Shown here: in pieces, positions 18,068 to 28,299 of the stretch
Position numbering within the stretch: position 1 is the first letter of the stretch
Layout: each line of letters begins with the position of its first letter
Source: Chitinophaga pinensis DSM 2588
Lineage (GTDB): Bacteria > Bacteroidota > Bacteroidia > Chitinophagales > Chitinophagaceae
DNA length: 64,000 bases
Direction of reading: 5' to 3'
Assembly (NCBI RefSeq): GCF_000024005.1
Contig: NC_013132.1
Span: 4,768,001-4,832,000, forward strand
Made by a program: the position numbers and the translations under genes
The notes under the pieces: model-generated
What the model was told of the DNA's origin: nothing
The model's database searches: none
Seen by the model: only the letters and a program-made list of their open reading frames with translations

Positions 18068-18369
18068 AGTCAAACTGTTGTTTAAATGATTATATGAAGG
18101 AAATCTTCCGGATGGATATGGCTATTGCTGGTTGGGACAGGCAATAACTATCAGGCTCCCGGAAAGTGCTCAGGGAGGATTTTGTAATGGAATCTGTAGC
18201 TGTACGATAATATGGTACAGGTGCTGCTACGTGGCGGTTGTAAATTGATGGCTTTTCAAATCGGTTATTTTGAGTATAAAAAAATGTAATGGAATAAAGT
18301 CGGTATTAATGGCTGCAACACGGATCGGTCAAGGGAACTGACAAGGCTTTAGTCTTTATTTATCTGTGC

Positions 18370-18419
18370 TTATCCTACGTTCATCTTACGTTCATGAACG
18401 TAGGATGAACGTAGGATAA
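18370..18419. repeat. 50-bp near-perfect palindrome built from tandem 12-mers
   Basis: The left half holds two copies of a TACGTTCATC-like unit and the right half holds their complements, centred on TTCATGAA at about 18,395. Only one base pair of the 25 mismatches. It lies about 300 bp upstream of the chitinase start and about 350 bp past the end of the FecR gene. It is not followed by a T run on either side, so it does not look like a simple terminator. Confidence 0.85.
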
Positions 18420-18603
18420 TGAATATCAAATGAAGATCAGATAAAGGTTAAAGGATACTTTACAGCATATGGCATACTTCAACGAAGTATGAAATTATAT
18501 CAAATCGCAGTATTTGCAATAGGAATTTATTTAATATGGATAGGGGTAAATGGTAAAAAGATGATTATCAGTGAAGAGGGATAGGGATTGCGGTATTTAT
18601 ACT

Positions 18604-18634
18604 CAAAAAAAAGCCGGTAAGAAACTTACCGGCT
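18604..18634 (-). terminator. terminator after the sigma/FecR genes
   Basis: A perfect 10-bp stem (AGCCGGTAAG, three-base loop, CTTACCGGCT) is followed by eight T residues on the minus strand. It lies 133 bp downstream of the FecR stop. Confidence 0.88.
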
Positions 18635-18766
18635 ATAAGATTTACTAGCTAAATAAAACTGAGGTTAACAATACAATGGCCCGATGAAAAATCATTATTC
18701 ATTATAATGGCTTTTTCGAGGGGAATAGAGTTTTCAAGGAATTATATGTACATCATGGGAATAAAC

Positions 18767-19885
18767 TTATTGAACATGCAGGATACCGTCCTTACTGGGC
18801 ACTTCTTTGAGATCATGCGGCAGTTGATCTACGAACTCACTTTCCTTTTCACTACGCACAATGTTGATGCGGCCCATGCCTTTTGGAAATGCTCTGTCGA
18901 TGGACAGTTTTTTACCGTAGTAAATCTCGAAGGCGCTTTCCACCTCCTGTTTACTCGCGTTAGGAAAGAAAACAACGTTTTTCTTCCAGGCGGTGACTAC
19001 GTTGACATCAAATGCGGCTACCCGGTATTGACCTTGTATATAGGTCGCTTTTTGTCCTTCGGTGAGGATGGTAGTGGCGCCCTGGTTGTCGACTTTCACC
19101 CGTCCTTCTACGACAGCGATGCTGGGCGTTTCGTTATCGTAAGTACGGACGTTAAATGCGGTGCCTAAAACTTCTACTTTGCCGGTTGGGTAACTCACAA
19201 TGAATGGGTGGCCGGCGCGGGAAGCGATATCGCAATATGCTTCACCACTGATAAATACTTTTCTTTCATTTTCGGCAAATCGTTTCGGCAACCTGATAGT
19301 GGATCCTGCATTAGCGACAATACTGCTGCCGTCGGCCAGAGTAATACTGAGCGTTTTTCTACGGCCTACCTGTATGGCTGCATTGGATCTGGTGAACAGT
19401 TTTTCCGGGGTGCTCAGCCGGGTATTATTACTGTAGAGTTGTCCATCTTCGTTGATATTCAGTTCTCCGTCTTTAACGGACATCCATTGGTTACCATCAA
19501 AGAGATAGGTATTTTCGTCGTTTTCCTGTCTGGCCAGTTCGGGAATCTTACCGAGATAAGACTCATATCCTTTTGTTGCGAGCAGGAAGATACCTAGTAG
19601 GCTGGCAGCTGCGATTAACGGGAAGCGAAGGCCGACCAGTATGCTTCTGCGTTTATACACTTTACCGGCATTAGCCAGCGCAATAATATGCCGGACAGAC
19701 TCTTCCATCTCTTCATTTGTCTTTCTATGAAGTCCGCCCAGTTGCCCGTACAATTTATCGGATAGTACCTGTATGGCAGGATCATTGTCCCTGAGTTCAT
19801 TCAGGTGCGCCTGCTCTTCAGGTGTGATAGCCTGTGCTATCTCTGCTATTATGAGGGTTTCAATTTCCAGGGGCATATTTTCCAT
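18767..19885 (-). CDS. FecR-family anti-sigma factor
   Basis: The 372-residue protein has a cytoplasmic N-terminus that would hold the sigma factor, one membrane helix near residues 85-105 (LRFPLIAAASLLGIFLLATK), a periplasmic FecR domain (KTLSITLADGSSIVANAG; VEVLGTAFNVRTYDNE) and a C-terminal DUF4974-like domain. In this system the periplasmic part senses signals passed on by a SusC-like outer-membrane transducer, and the sigma factor is then released. The sigma gene lies 53 bp upstream on the same strand and the susC-like gene is divergent, which fits a complete surface-signalling set. Confidence 0.95.
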   Translation of the reverse strand: MENMPLEIETLIIAEIAQAITPEEQAHLNELRDNDPAIQVLSDKLYGQLGGLHRKTNEEMEESVRHIIALANAGKVYKRRSILVGLRFPLIAAASLLGIFLLATKGYESYLGKIPELARQENDENTYLFDGNQWMSVKDGELNINEDGQLYSNNTRLSTPEKLFTRSNAAIQVGRRKTLSITLADGSSIVANAGSTIRLPKRFAENERKVFISGEAYCDIASRAGHPFIVSYPTGKVEVLGTAFNVRTYDNETPSIAVVEGRVKVDNQGATTILTEGQKATYIQGQYRVAAFDVNVVTAWKKNVVFFPNASKQEVESAFEIYYGKKLSIDRAFPKGMGRINIVRSEKESEFVDQLPHDLKEVPSKDGILHVQ

Positions 19886-19938
19886 GGTTGTGTATTTAAA
19901 AGACAGAACTAAAAATGAAAAATGATCAAGAAACCCGA

Positions 19939-20481
19939 TTATTTTTTAAATATTTTTCTCAGTGCTTTGCCAGACCTGACGATGACGCCCCTTAAAGTGG
20001 GCAGCGAGATGTTTAATTCGTCCGCCACTTCCTGTTGTTTACGTCCTTCGAGGTAGACCTGCTTCATTATATTTGAATCGGCGGCGGGCAGGTATTTATC
20101 CAATGCCAGAACAACTTCATTTGAGAGCGAATCTTTGTGTGCCGACGGATCGTCAAAAGGGGGTGCAGCCCGGGAGTATCTTTGTTCCCGGTTATAATCT
20201 GTTTTTCTTTTATTGAGTTTATTATTGGCGCGGTTAATGGCTGCTCTTAGCAGGTAGCCCCGGCAATCTGTATGAACGTTTATCTGCTCTTTTTTTATCC
20301 AGTATTCGGCAAAGACATCCTGCACGATATCGTCAGCCTCACCAGGATCCCCGAACATATAGGAAATCTTGAGCGCGATAAACCGCTGGTATTTTTTATA
20401 AAGTGTGCCAAATGCCTTTTCGCTGCCATTTTTTATGGCTAACAGCAATTCGGCATCCTCGATATTCTCCATAGATGTCAT
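19939..20481 (-). CDS. ECF-family RNA polymerase sigma factor
   Basis: The 180-residue protein has sigma region 2 (YKKYQRFIALKISYMFG; ADDIVQDVFAEYWIKK) and region 4 (QQEVADELNISLPTLRGVIV) with the short linker typical of extracytoplasmic-function sigma factors. It is followed at once by its FecR partner. It should direct transcription of the divergent susC/susD genes, as known for Bacteroidota glycan-uptake loci. A second in-frame ATG nine bases in is also possible. Confidence 0.95.
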   Translation of the reverse strand: MTSMENIEDAELLLAIKNGSEKAFGTLYKKYQRFIALKISYMFGDPGEADDIVQDVFAEYWIKKEQINVHTDCRGYLLRAAINRANNKLNKRKTDYNREQRYSRAAPPFDDPSAHKDSLSNEVVLALDKYLPAADSNIMKQVYLEGRKQQEVADELNISLPTLRGVIVRSGKALRKIFKK

Positions 20482-21023
20482 ATGGTTTAGTGAGTACTAG
20501 TAAACACACCATTACTGGAGTTTACCCGTTTTTTATTAAAAGAGGTAACAGAAAGGTCAGCATGAGGGGGGAGAGATCCATACAGCCCTCAAATTGGCAT
20601 TTCGATTTATCTTTCGAAAAGTCCCGGCAGTACGCTCATATTTCATTCTGATCGTTATTTCCCAACGTGTACTAAACATTTTTCTTCTACTTGTTTTGGA
20701 TGCTAGTAATATAAATTTAGGGGTTCCATAGGAAGTAACAAATGGTTACTTTAGAGGGGACAGTTTTGATATTAAGACAAAACCAAAATCCCATTTCGAT
20801 CAAAAAAATAATTTTTTTATCAGACTAAAGAATACACGTTAAATTTGATACTACAATTGTAAGCAGTACTAACCTATAAGCGGGGAACACTGTGAAGAGA
20901 ATCATAATATATGAACCATTAGAGGTCAACAACCGATTGCAACCCCAGCGCTTCTTTTTTATCAAAGTACATCATCGAATCACTGCTATAGTTATGTCTT
21001 AAATCATGGGGAATTTTTTTTGA
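20482..21023. other. divergent promoter region between sigma/FecR and susC/susD
   Basis: No gene is seen in these 542 bases. The stretch is AT-rich, contains a near-palindrome of A and T tracts (GATCAAAAAAATAATTTTTT, about 20,798-20,822), and must carry promoters for both directions. I could not single out a convincing sigma-specific box. Confidence 0.5.
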
Positions 21024-24000
21024 ATGAAGGAATTTTATGTACGTCATATGCGACTTCAGGAGAAATATGCCAGCATCCTATATCTGTTGCTGCTTTTTTC
21101 GTCATTGTTGCTTACTGAAGGCGTTCGTGCACAGCATAGCTCTATGCTGGACGGTAAGTTTGTGTCTGTCACTATCAGGCGGCAGCCACTGTCAGCTATT
21201 TTGGACACATTACAGGCAAAGACGGGTGTTTTATTGAATAGTTCTCTCAACGGGGAAGAGATATATAGTATAGATGTAAATAATAAATCACTGCGCTTTA
21301 CCCTGGAAAAGCTATTTCGGAAAAAACAGGTAAAGGTGCAGGAGCTGGTAAACCTTAATATGGTCAAGATCCAGCCGCGCGAGACGGCAGATAAAATGGA
21401 CAAAAATGCTGATACCGGTAAGTCTTTATCACCGGATGTACCCGTTAACGTTTTACATTATCGTATAACGGGCCAGGTGATTGACGAGGATGGCCTTCCA
21501 CTACCGGGCGCTAGTATTCAGGTGAAAGGAAAAAAAGAAGGGGCGGGTTCAGATACCGCAGGAAACTTCACTTTCCTCTCCACAGCAGCGAAGCCGCATG
21601 TAATGGTCACTTTTATGGGATATGAGGGACAGGAGCGTCAGCTGCAGACCGGTCAGAAAGAAGTAATTATTCTCAGACAGGCGGATAACAGCCTGGATGG
21701 GGTAACGGTAGTAGGGTATATGGATAACTCAAACAGGTACTCTTCCGGTTCCGTATCCAAGGTAACGGCGAAGGACATTGAAGGCAGTGTCACCGGCAAT
21801 CCGCTTTTGTCCATACAGGGACGCATACCCGGTATGGTGATCACACAATCCAGCGGTGTGACCGGCGCTGCCATTAAAGTAAATCTCCGGGGCATCAACT
21901 CACTATTCAACGGGTCTGATCCTTTATATATTGTGAACGGTACACAGTTGCCCGGTTATGGGGAGCAGATCAATCAGCTGCCTTCCATTGCCTCCCAGAA
22001 TGAGGATGGCGGTATAAGTCCGTTTACCATCTTCGGGCTATATGATATTGAATCCATGTATATCCTGAAAGATGCGGTCGCGACTGCTGCCTATGGTAGC
22101 AGAGGAGCTAACGGCGTGGTGATTATTAATACGAAAAAAGGAGAAAAAGGGAAGCTGAAAGTCACGGTGGATTATATGTACGGCCTCAACAGCGTCTCCC
22201 GCAAATTATCCCTGCTGAATACGCAACAGTACATCAGTATGCGGAAGGAGGCATTCCGGAATGATACAATTGATCCTAATAGTATGCCCGGAACGCCTGG
22301 TTATGCGCCGGATCTTACCTTGTGGGATACGACCCGGTATACAGACTGGCAGAAAATGCTGAGAGGCAGACTGGCCGGCATGAATGACCTGAACATCAGC
22401 ATCTCCGGTGGCACCAAGTATACAAGATTGTTACTGAGTACGGGTATCTACCGGGAAGGGACCGTTTATTCGAAAGATATGTCCTATCTGCGTAGTACCA
22501 TCAATCTGGCGGCAGATCATCAGTCTAAAGACGGGCGGTTTAAACTGGGCGTATATGCGAACTATTCCGTAGATAACAACCAATTGTTCAGTCCAACGTC
22601 TTCGGGAGAAACGTTAGCGCCGAATGCGCCAAAGCCTTATGATGCGCATCATAACCTGGTGTGGCAGGAAGGCGGAGAGTCTTTTGCCAATCCCATGGCG
22701 GAAAGACTGAAGCGCTATTCCATGGTCAAGAATAACCTGATCGTGAATGTGACACCTTCTTACGAGATCCTGCCTGATCTGCGCCTGAAAGCCAATATCG
22801 GTCTGACAGGCGTCAACGTATACGAAAACAGCTTATTACCTATCGCGTCCCAGAATCCCTACACCGATAGTACGGTTACCGGTAGCGCTTCTTTTGCTAC
22901 CGGTAAGTATAAAAGTCTGATGTTCGACCCTGTACTGGAGTTTAAAAAGCATCTCAAACAGGGCGATTTTACTTTATTGAGTGGTTATTCATTTCAACAT
23001 GCGACCTCTGATATTTCGTCCGTTACCGGATATGGATATACCGATGATGTATACCTCCGTTTTCTTGACCGGGCGCCGCTAAAGAACAATAATTTTACGC
23101 CGGAATCGAGTCAGTACAGGTATGGCGCTTTCTTTACGCAGTTCAACTATAAATACAATCAGACCTATATTCTTGATATGACTTTCCGCCGGGATGGTAG
23201 TAGTAAGTTCAGTCCGGAGCGCCGTTTTGGTAATTTCTGGGCAACCGGCGTCGCATGGATCTTTTCAAAAGAAAAGTTCTTTCAGCCGCTGAACAGTTTT
23301 GTGCGCTATGGTAAACTACGCAGTAGTATTGGTGTCACCGGTAATGATAAAATTGAAAACTATAAGTATCTTGATACCTGGTCGCCTGTATCCGGCGGAC
23401 CTTACCAGGGTACATCCGGACTCAGACCCGATGCATTGTATAATCCTGCCTATTCCTGGGAAACCTGCCGTAAAATAGAATTCGGACTGGACCTGGAGTT
23501 TACACCGGTGGATATGTATATGTCGCTGGTGTATTTTACCAACCGCAGCTCCAATCAGCTGGTGAGGTATAATCTGCCTTCACAGACAGGTTTTAGCGAT
23601 ATTCTGAAGAATATAGATGCTGCTATCCGAAACAGTGGCTGGGAGTTTACGTTCGATGCCACAATTGTCAAAAGCGGCGATTTTAAGCTGTTTACAGGCG
23701 TTAATCTGACCGTGCCGAGAAGTAGGCTACTCCGCTTTGAAAAGTTGTCTACATCTGCTTATTATGGCTCTTACGTGATTGGTAAGTCAGTGAAGGTGCT
23801 CAATAAATTACATGTAGATGGGGTAGATCCTGCAACAGGTCTTTTTATCATTCAGGACAGGGACGGCGCCAATGGCTACACTGTCAATGATTACCAGGTA
23901 ATAGGTCATCTGGATCCTTACTGGTTCGGCGGATTTCGCCTGGGGGTGAGCTGGAAGGCATTTGAACTGAACCTGCTGGGCGATTTCAGAAAACAGATGG

Positions 24001-24407
24001 CTCCCAACTATCTGTATGCGACTTATATCAGAAATGCGCTTCCAGGAGCGGCGGTTAATCAAGCTACAGAAGTACTTGACCGCTGGAGTCAATATGGCGA
24101 TAATGCTATTTACCCGAGATTTTCCACGATGTCCGGCGGAGATGTATATAGCGATCGTACCCGTATTATTAACTCTGACAAGGCGTATTCAGACGCCACT
24201 TTCATGAAACTGAGAAACGTTTACATCTATTATACATTGCCTGCTCGTTTGTTTTCAAAGTTAAAACTGGAGAATATCAGGATCTATTGCAAGGCACAGC
24301 ATCTATTCACTATTACGCGGTATAAGGCGGGTGATCCTGAAACTGCGAGTCCGTTTGCGCTGCCTCCGCTAAGAACGGTGGCGATGGGCGTAAGGGCGTC
24401 TTTTTAA
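21024..24407 (+). CDS. SusC/RagA-family TonB-dependent outer-membrane transporter
   Basis: The 1127-residue protein begins with a signal sequence (LYLLLLFSSLLLTEGVRAQ). An N-terminal STN signalling domain (about 50-115) passes signals to a FecR protein. A carboxypeptidase-D-like strand domain follows (ITGQVIDEDGLPLPGASIQV), then the plug (VTVVGYMDNSNRYSSGSVSK; IQGRIPGMVITQSSGV; AYGSRGANGVVIINTKKGEK) and a long beta-barrel ending in an aromatic residue (GVRASF). It should import an oligosaccharide or peptide using TonB energy. The STN domain ties it to the divergent ECF sigma/FecR pair. An alternative ATG at 21048 is possible. SusD follows 11 bp later. Confidence 0.96.
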   Translation: MKEFYVRHMRLQEKYASILYLLLLFSSLLLTEGVRAQHSSMLDGKFVSVTIRRQPLSAILDTLQAKTGVLLNSSLNGEEIYSIDVNNKSLRFTLEKLFRKKQVKVQELVNLNMVKIQPRETADKMDKNADTGKSLSPDVPVNVLHYRITGQVIDEDGLPLPGASIQVKGKKEGAGSDTAGNFTFLSTAAKPHVMVTFMGYEGQERQLQTGQKEVIILRQADNSLDGVTVVGYMDNSNRYSSGSVSKVTAKDIEGSVTGNPLLSIQGRIPGMVITQSSGVTGAAIKVNLRGINSLFNGSDPLYIVNGTQLPGYGEQINQLPSIASQNEDGGISPFTIFGLYDIESMYILKDAVATAAYGSRGANGVVIINTKKGEKGKLKVTVDYMYGLNSVSRKLSLLNTQQYISMRKEAFRNDTIDPNSMPGTPGYAPDLTLWDTTRYTDWQKMLRGRLAGMNDLNISISGGTKYTRLLLSTGIYREGTVYSKDMSYLRSTINLAADHQSKDGRFKLGVYANYSVDNNQLFSPTSSGETLAPNAPKPYDAHHNLVWQEGGESFANPMAERLKRYSMVKNNLIVNVTPSYEILPDLRLKANIGLTGVNVYENSLLPIASQNPYTDSTVTGSASFATGKYKSLMFDPVLEFKKHLKQGDFTLLSGYSFQHATSDISSVTGYGYTDDVYLRFLDRAPLKNNNFTPESSQYRYGAFFTQFNYKYNQTYILDMTFRRDGSSKFSPERRFGNFWATGVAWIFSKEKFFQPLNSFVRYGKLRSSIGVTGNDKIENYKYLDTWSPVSGGPYQGTSGLRPDALYNPAYSWETCRKIEFGLDLEFTPVDMYMSLVYFTNRSSNQLVRYNLPSQTGFSDILKNIDAAIRNSGWEFTFDATIVKSGDFKLFTGVNLTVPRSRLLRFEKLSTSAYYGSYVIGKSVKVLNKLHVDGVDPATGLFIIQDRDGANGYTVNDYQVIGHLDPYWFGGFRLGVSWKAFELNLLGDFRKQMAPNYLYATYIRNALPGAAVNQATEVLDRWSQYGDNAIYPRFSTMSGGDVYSDRTRIINSDKAYSDATFMKLRNVYIYYTLPARLFSKLKLENIRIYCKAQHLFTITRYKAGDPETASPFALPPLRTVAMGVRASF

Positions 24408-24418
24408 TACCTGGTCAT

Positions 24419-25828
24419 ATGAAAAGAACAGTCATTAAAAGCATTACAGCGAAATACTTTTTATATATATTCTTAGCGGCTGTTTGTGTGACAGCCTGCT
24501 CAAAAATGCTGGACGTACCCGTACCTGATAACAAGACGATCGGGAAACAGGTATTTGCTAATAAGGATTCTGCGGCGGCAGCGGTATCCGGTATTTATTC
24601 AGTACTTTCCTTGTCTACGAATCTGATATCCGGCGCTACCAGCGTTTATACAGGGGTGTATTGTGATGAACTGGTCTATACGGCCGCACAACCTTCCATC
24701 GTTGAATTCTATAACGCAGCCCTGTCTGCAGATAATACCACCGTCCGGGAGTTTTTCTGGAACGCGGCTTACCGCTATATCTACAGTGTGAATGCCTGTA
24801 TAGAAGGCTTGGAGGGCAGTAAAGATATACCTGCTGCGCTGAAGAATCAGTTGCTGGGAGAGTGTCACTTCCTCCGGGCACTGATCTACTTCCATCTGAC
24901 CAATTGTTTTGGCGCCGTTCCTCTTGTGAAACTGACATCCTACCTGGAAAACGAACGGATGCCCAGGACGCCCGTCACCACCGTAGAAGGTTTTATAGAA
25001 AGCGAGCTGGTTACTGCCAAAACATTGTTGGCTACGGCATATCCATCGACAGACAGGGCCCGGGCTAATAAGTGGTCGGCAGGCGCATTGCTGGCAACCT
25101 ATTACCTGCACAGGAAACAATGGGCTGCGGCAGAGCGGGAAGCGACAGATGTGATCAACGCGGGTTATTACAGACTGGAACCCTTGAATAATGTATTCCT
25201 GGCAGTTAGTAATGAAGCTATTTTCCAGTTACAGCCGGTATTGACAGGATATAATACCATGGAGGGAAACTGGTTGATCCCTGCGGGAGCTGCCCGGCCA
25301 AGTTTTGCATTGACGGATTCGCTGCTGGCTGCATTTGAACCGGGTGATAAACGGCTGACAGAATGGGTGCGAAGCAAAACAGTATCAGGGAGAGCTTATT
25401 ATTATCCTTTTAAGTATAGAAAAAGGAGTGATTTTTCACCTGGGTTTGTTCCGACAGAATATACGACGGTGTTGAGACTTGCAGAAATGTATCTTTTAAG
25501 GGCAGAATGTCGTTTAGCATTGGGACAACTACCTGGCGCAATAGAAGACATCGATATGGTACGCAGAAGGGCGGAATTGCCATTGATTGAACAGACTGAC
25601 CCCGAGATTACAGCGGAAGAACTTTCAATAAAGATCATGCATGAGCGAAGAATAGAGCTGTTTGGTGAATGGGGGCATCGCTGGTATGATCTCAGGAGAA
25701 GCGGAAAGGTAAATGAGGTGATGAAGGCTATAAAAACACGTTGGCAGGATACAGATACACTATGGCCCATTCCTGCTTCGCAGATATTGCTTAATCCGGC
25801 ATTGGAACAAAATCCGGGATATAAGTGA
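24419..25828 (+). CDS. RagB/SusD-family outer-membrane lipoprotein
   Basis: The 469-residue protein has a lipoprotein signal with the acylated cysteine in VCVTACSKML. The SusD fold shows the helical N-terminal motif HFLRALIYFHLTNCFGAVPL and the C-terminal RagB motif IKIMHERRIELFGEWGHRWY DLRRSG, ending in LNPALEQNPGY. SusD proteins cap the SusC barrel and bind the substrate at the cell surface. The 11-bp gap to susC supports one transcript. The binding specificity is not readable. Confidence 0.96.
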   Translation: MKRTVIKSITAKYFLYIFLAAVCVTACSKMLDVPVPDNKTIGKQVFANKDSAAAAVSGIYSVLSLSTNLISGATSVYTGVYCDELVYTAAQPSIVEFYNAALSADNTTVREFFWNAAYRYIYSVNACIEGLEGSKDIPAALKNQLLGECHFLRALIYFHLTNCFGAVPLVKLTSYLENERMPRTPVTTVEGFIESELVTAKTLLATAYPSTDRARANKWSAGALLATYYLHRKQWAAAEREATDVINAGYYRLEPLNNVFLAVSNEAIFQLQPVLTGYNTMEGNWLIPAGAARPSFALTDSLLAAFEPGDKRLTEWVRSKTVSGRAYYYPFKYRKRSDFSPGFVPTEYTTVLRLAEMYLLRAECRLALGQLPGAIEDIDMVRRRAELPLIEQTDPEITAEELSIKIMHERRIELFGEWGHRWYDLRRSGKVNEVMKAIKTRWQDTDTLWPIPASQILLNPALEQNPGYK

Positions 25829-26096
25829 GTTGGGAGCTTGTGGAGATGGAATGAAAGATTGCCCGATACAAATGTTAGCTTGTACCGCAAATACAGTCTT
25901 CCAGAACGCTAAGCGGATAACCCAGTGATTGTATCCTATTTTACTAGCAGATACATCACTGGAATATCCTAACGCCCAGCATAATAAAACAAAGCAAAAA
26001 AGCATTTCAGGAGCAACAAAGTCTTTTCACAACGCAACTATTGGTAGCTGCATCATGTATACATCAACTGTTATAAGTATTTAAGAGAGATCCAGG

Positions 26097-26127
26097 TACA
26101 TCAGGGGATGATCAGCTCCCTGATGTA
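26097..26127. terminator. hairpin between convergent susD and the small exported-protein gene
   Basis: A perfect 10-bp stem (TACATCAGGG/CCCTGATGTA) with an 11-base loop lies between the converging genes. Neither side has a clear T run, so terminator function is an inference from position. The rest of 25,829-26,147 shows no gene. Confidence 0.5.
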
Positions 26128-26147
26128 TGAAAATGATTAAAGCAAAC

Positions 26148-26399
26148 TCAAGGTAAATATCCGTTTGTATGGATATAAACATTGTCCTGTGCTCTGAGAC
26201 AAATGTCTATGGACGAAGCGCAGTAGAGGTCTGCTACTGATTTTGGTACATTGACCAATACCAGGTCGTCATTCCAGTCAATCCAGTTGCGATTTACTTC
26301 CACGGCGGAGGAAGCAACAGGTTTTCCGGTAGTACCAATAGCGGTGCCTGCACCTGCCAGTACAGCTGTGAGTGCAAATAAGAGCTTGATTCTTTTCAT
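26148..26399 (-). CDS. small exported protein, DUF6520-like
   Basis: The 83-residue protein has a signal peptide (MKRIKLLFALTAVLAGAG) and a short mature part with two cysteines (LYCASSIDICLRAQDN). It resembles the small DUF6520-type exported proteins common in Chitinophaga and relatives, which are often found next to MauE-like membrane genes, as here (200 bp upstream on the same strand). The function is not known. Confidence 0.7.
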   Translation of the reverse strand: MKRIKLLFALTAVLAGAGTAIGTTGKPVASSAVEVNRNWIDWNDDLVLVNVPKSVADLYCASSIDICLRAQDNVYIHTNGYLP

Positions 26400-26598
26400 A
26401 AGAAGTAATTGACGATTTTTTAAGAGGAATGTTTCAGGAAAAAAAAGTGTGACTTACTGCAAAAAAGCTAATGATAGACTAAAACATATTGCTGTTTTTA
26501 ACCGGCTCTGGGTGGACATGACCCTACCGGGGCCTTGCCGGCGGCAAGACAAAGCGTAGATTGTCCCATAAGTGTGAATTTTAAATCTGTAGATTTAT

Positions 26599-27051
26599 TT
26601 AGCTAGATGTACGTTCTGTTGTAATGAATTGTAATGATTCTGCACGTCGTTCGAGATAGATGCCAAGAAATCCGATAGCCACAAAGAATAAGTTGAATAA
26701 CAGGTGCTGTGTCCACGATAGTTTAGATATCGCGCCACCACAACTACAGGGAATCTTCCCATAGTAACGGAACTGTACCAGTATAATATAACCGGTGAAA
26801 CAGATCATTAAGGAAGTCGACAGATAAAGCCCTAGTTTACGAAAGGCAGTTGTTACCATCATAAATGAGAATAGTATTTCTGCTGCCGGAATTGCCCACG
26901 TCAGAAATCTGCCATATGCGTCCGAGAACGGCTGACGTTGCATCTGCACCACAAAAACCTGGTACGTCATTAATTTGGAAACTGCAGCATAAAGAAACAT
27001 GCTCGTAAACAGAAAATAGCACGCAAGCAAAATAATGTCCCTGGCTTTCAT
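26599..27051 (-). CDS. MauE/DoxX-like membrane protein
   Basis: The 150-residue protein has four membrane helices (LLACYFLFTSMFLYAAVSKL; FLTWAIPAAEILFSFMMV; LGLYLSTSLMICFTGYIILV; HLLFNLFFVAIGFLGIYL) and the conserved periplasmic cysteine pair in IPCSCGG. This is the MauE pattern; MauE and relatives take part in disulfide formation or methylamine dehydrogenase maturation. The ATG at 27051 (MKARDIILL) puts the first helix at the N-terminus; the frame before it does not look coding. The adjacent small exported cysteine protein may be its substrate, which is inference. Confidence 0.82.
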   Translation of the reverse strand: MKARDIILLACYFLFTSMFLYAAVSKLMTYQVFVVQMQRQPFSDAYGRFLTWAIPAAEILFSFMMVTTAFRKLGLYLSTSLMICFTGYIILVQFRYYGKIPCSCGGAISKLSWTQHLLFNLFFVAIGFLGIYLERRAESLQFITTERTSS

Positions 27052-27547
27052 AGCGTAGGTATTGTTACATGTCCGGAAGTATGAGTTGTTTAAATACCTA
27101 ATTGATAGCCTGATCTTAGCTAAATAAAATAGAACAGTCCCCTGACTTAATTTTTCCTGATAAAGTTCAATGCTTTTTGCGAATGCATAATACAAAAAGT
27201 CTAATCGGCAGTTGTTAATGAATAGTTAAATAAGAAAAAAAGTCTGCTTAACACTTATTCAGTAATTTTTTTGGTGAAAAAGACTGCATGGTCTAAATTT
27301 GTTCGATAGAATTAAATCTATCGATATGTTGATATACAGCATTCCTGCTGTTTTTTTAGGGTATAATAAAAGACCAGATAGTCTATTATAAGCCTGAATA
27401 ACAAGCAGTAAAGCCAGGGTTTTGGTCTGCCGCCAATACCACGGCAATAAAAGCGATGCTAATAAAGACAGTGTGTTTTTTGGATTGCCGATTGTAGTTT
27501 CATGGGCTCCGGTTCTGGCCGGAGCTCATTCAATAGCCCGCCGGATG
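27052..27547. other. AT-rich intergenic stretch
   Basis: No convincing gene is seen. The frame that continues into the SnoaL-like gene is open from 27,422 through a TTG, but those codons do not look like protein. Runs of A and T near 27,230-27,320 are typical of promoter DNA for the flanking divergent genes. Confidence 0.5.
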
Positions 27548-28264
27548 CAGAATTTAGAACTATCAAAGAAGGAGAAAGTGGCTGTACTGCTGACCAGTCT
27601 GGGCACGGGTATGAAAACGCCGCTGACTTACATAGACGCACAACACTATGTACAACATAACCAGCGCATAGGGAAAGGTTTACAAGGGTTTAAACACTAC
27701 CTGAAAGAATGGCCCAGGAATGCTTTTGTTCGTATCGTCAGACTTATGGAAGACGGCGATTTTGTATTTGCACATGTGGAGTATCATTTTGAAATATTGA
27801 TGATCGGATTTAGTGTTTTCAGATTCGAAAATGACAGAATAGTAGAGCATTGGGATAATCTGCAGATATCTTCCGGCGAAGATAGTATAAGGCCGTCACA
27901 CGCCCGTTCCATAAATATCACAGAACATCAGCGAACCGTACAAAATAAACAGCTGGCCAAATGTACAGTGGAAGATGTGCTGGTGAAGAAAGGAGATACT
28001 ACTATTTGCTCCCGCTATTTAGCCGAACAGGTGAAGTTTCAGCATTACTCCTGTGCCTGGATACAGGATCAGACGACACCGCCAGCCATTCAATACAATA
28101 AGATACACCGGGTATTAGGCGAAGGGAACTTCGCACTTGTTGTCAGCGAAGGCAGACAATCAGATTATGCCGCGGCCTTCTATGACCTCTTTAGGATAGA
28201 AAACGGGAAGGTAGCCGAACATTGGAATACCACCGAAGAGATTGTTCCAATGGGCGCCTCATAA
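27548..28264 (+). CDS. SnoaL/NTF2-like protein, tandem domains
   Basis: The 238-residue protein contains two related alpha+beta cone domains of the SnoaL-like (NTF2 superfamily) type. Each has the typical YIDAQHYVQHNQ or YLAEQVKFQH helix end, a middle strand (DFVFAHVEYHFE; NFALVVSEGRQ) and a closing strand EHWDNLQ or EHWNTTEE. Such proteins include polyketide cyclases, limonene-epoxide hydrolase relatives and many of unknown role. The ATG at 27548 (MQNLELSKKEKVAVLL) is the natural start. It stands alone, convergent with the nuo operon. Confidence 0.8.
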   Translation, partial: QNLELSKKEKVAVLLTSLGTGMKTPLTYIDAQHYVQHNQRIGKGLQGFKHYLKEWPRNAFVRIVRLMEDGDFVFAHVEYHFEILMIGFSVFRFENDRIVEHWDNLQISSGEDSIRPSHARSINITEHQRTVQNKQLAKCTVEDVLVKKGDTTICSRYLAEQVKFQHYSCAWIQDQTTPPAIQYNKIHRVLGEGNFALVVSEGRQSDYAAAFYDLFRIENGKVAEHWNTTEEIVPMGAS

Positions 28265-28299
28265 CACAACAACAATAAAACCGGCCATTTATATGCAAT

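Noticed and set aside
25760..26005. Minus-strand frame with a hydrophobic start overlapping the susD end
   Set aside because: Most of it is antisense to conserved SusD C-terminal codons, and no promoter or terminator supports it.
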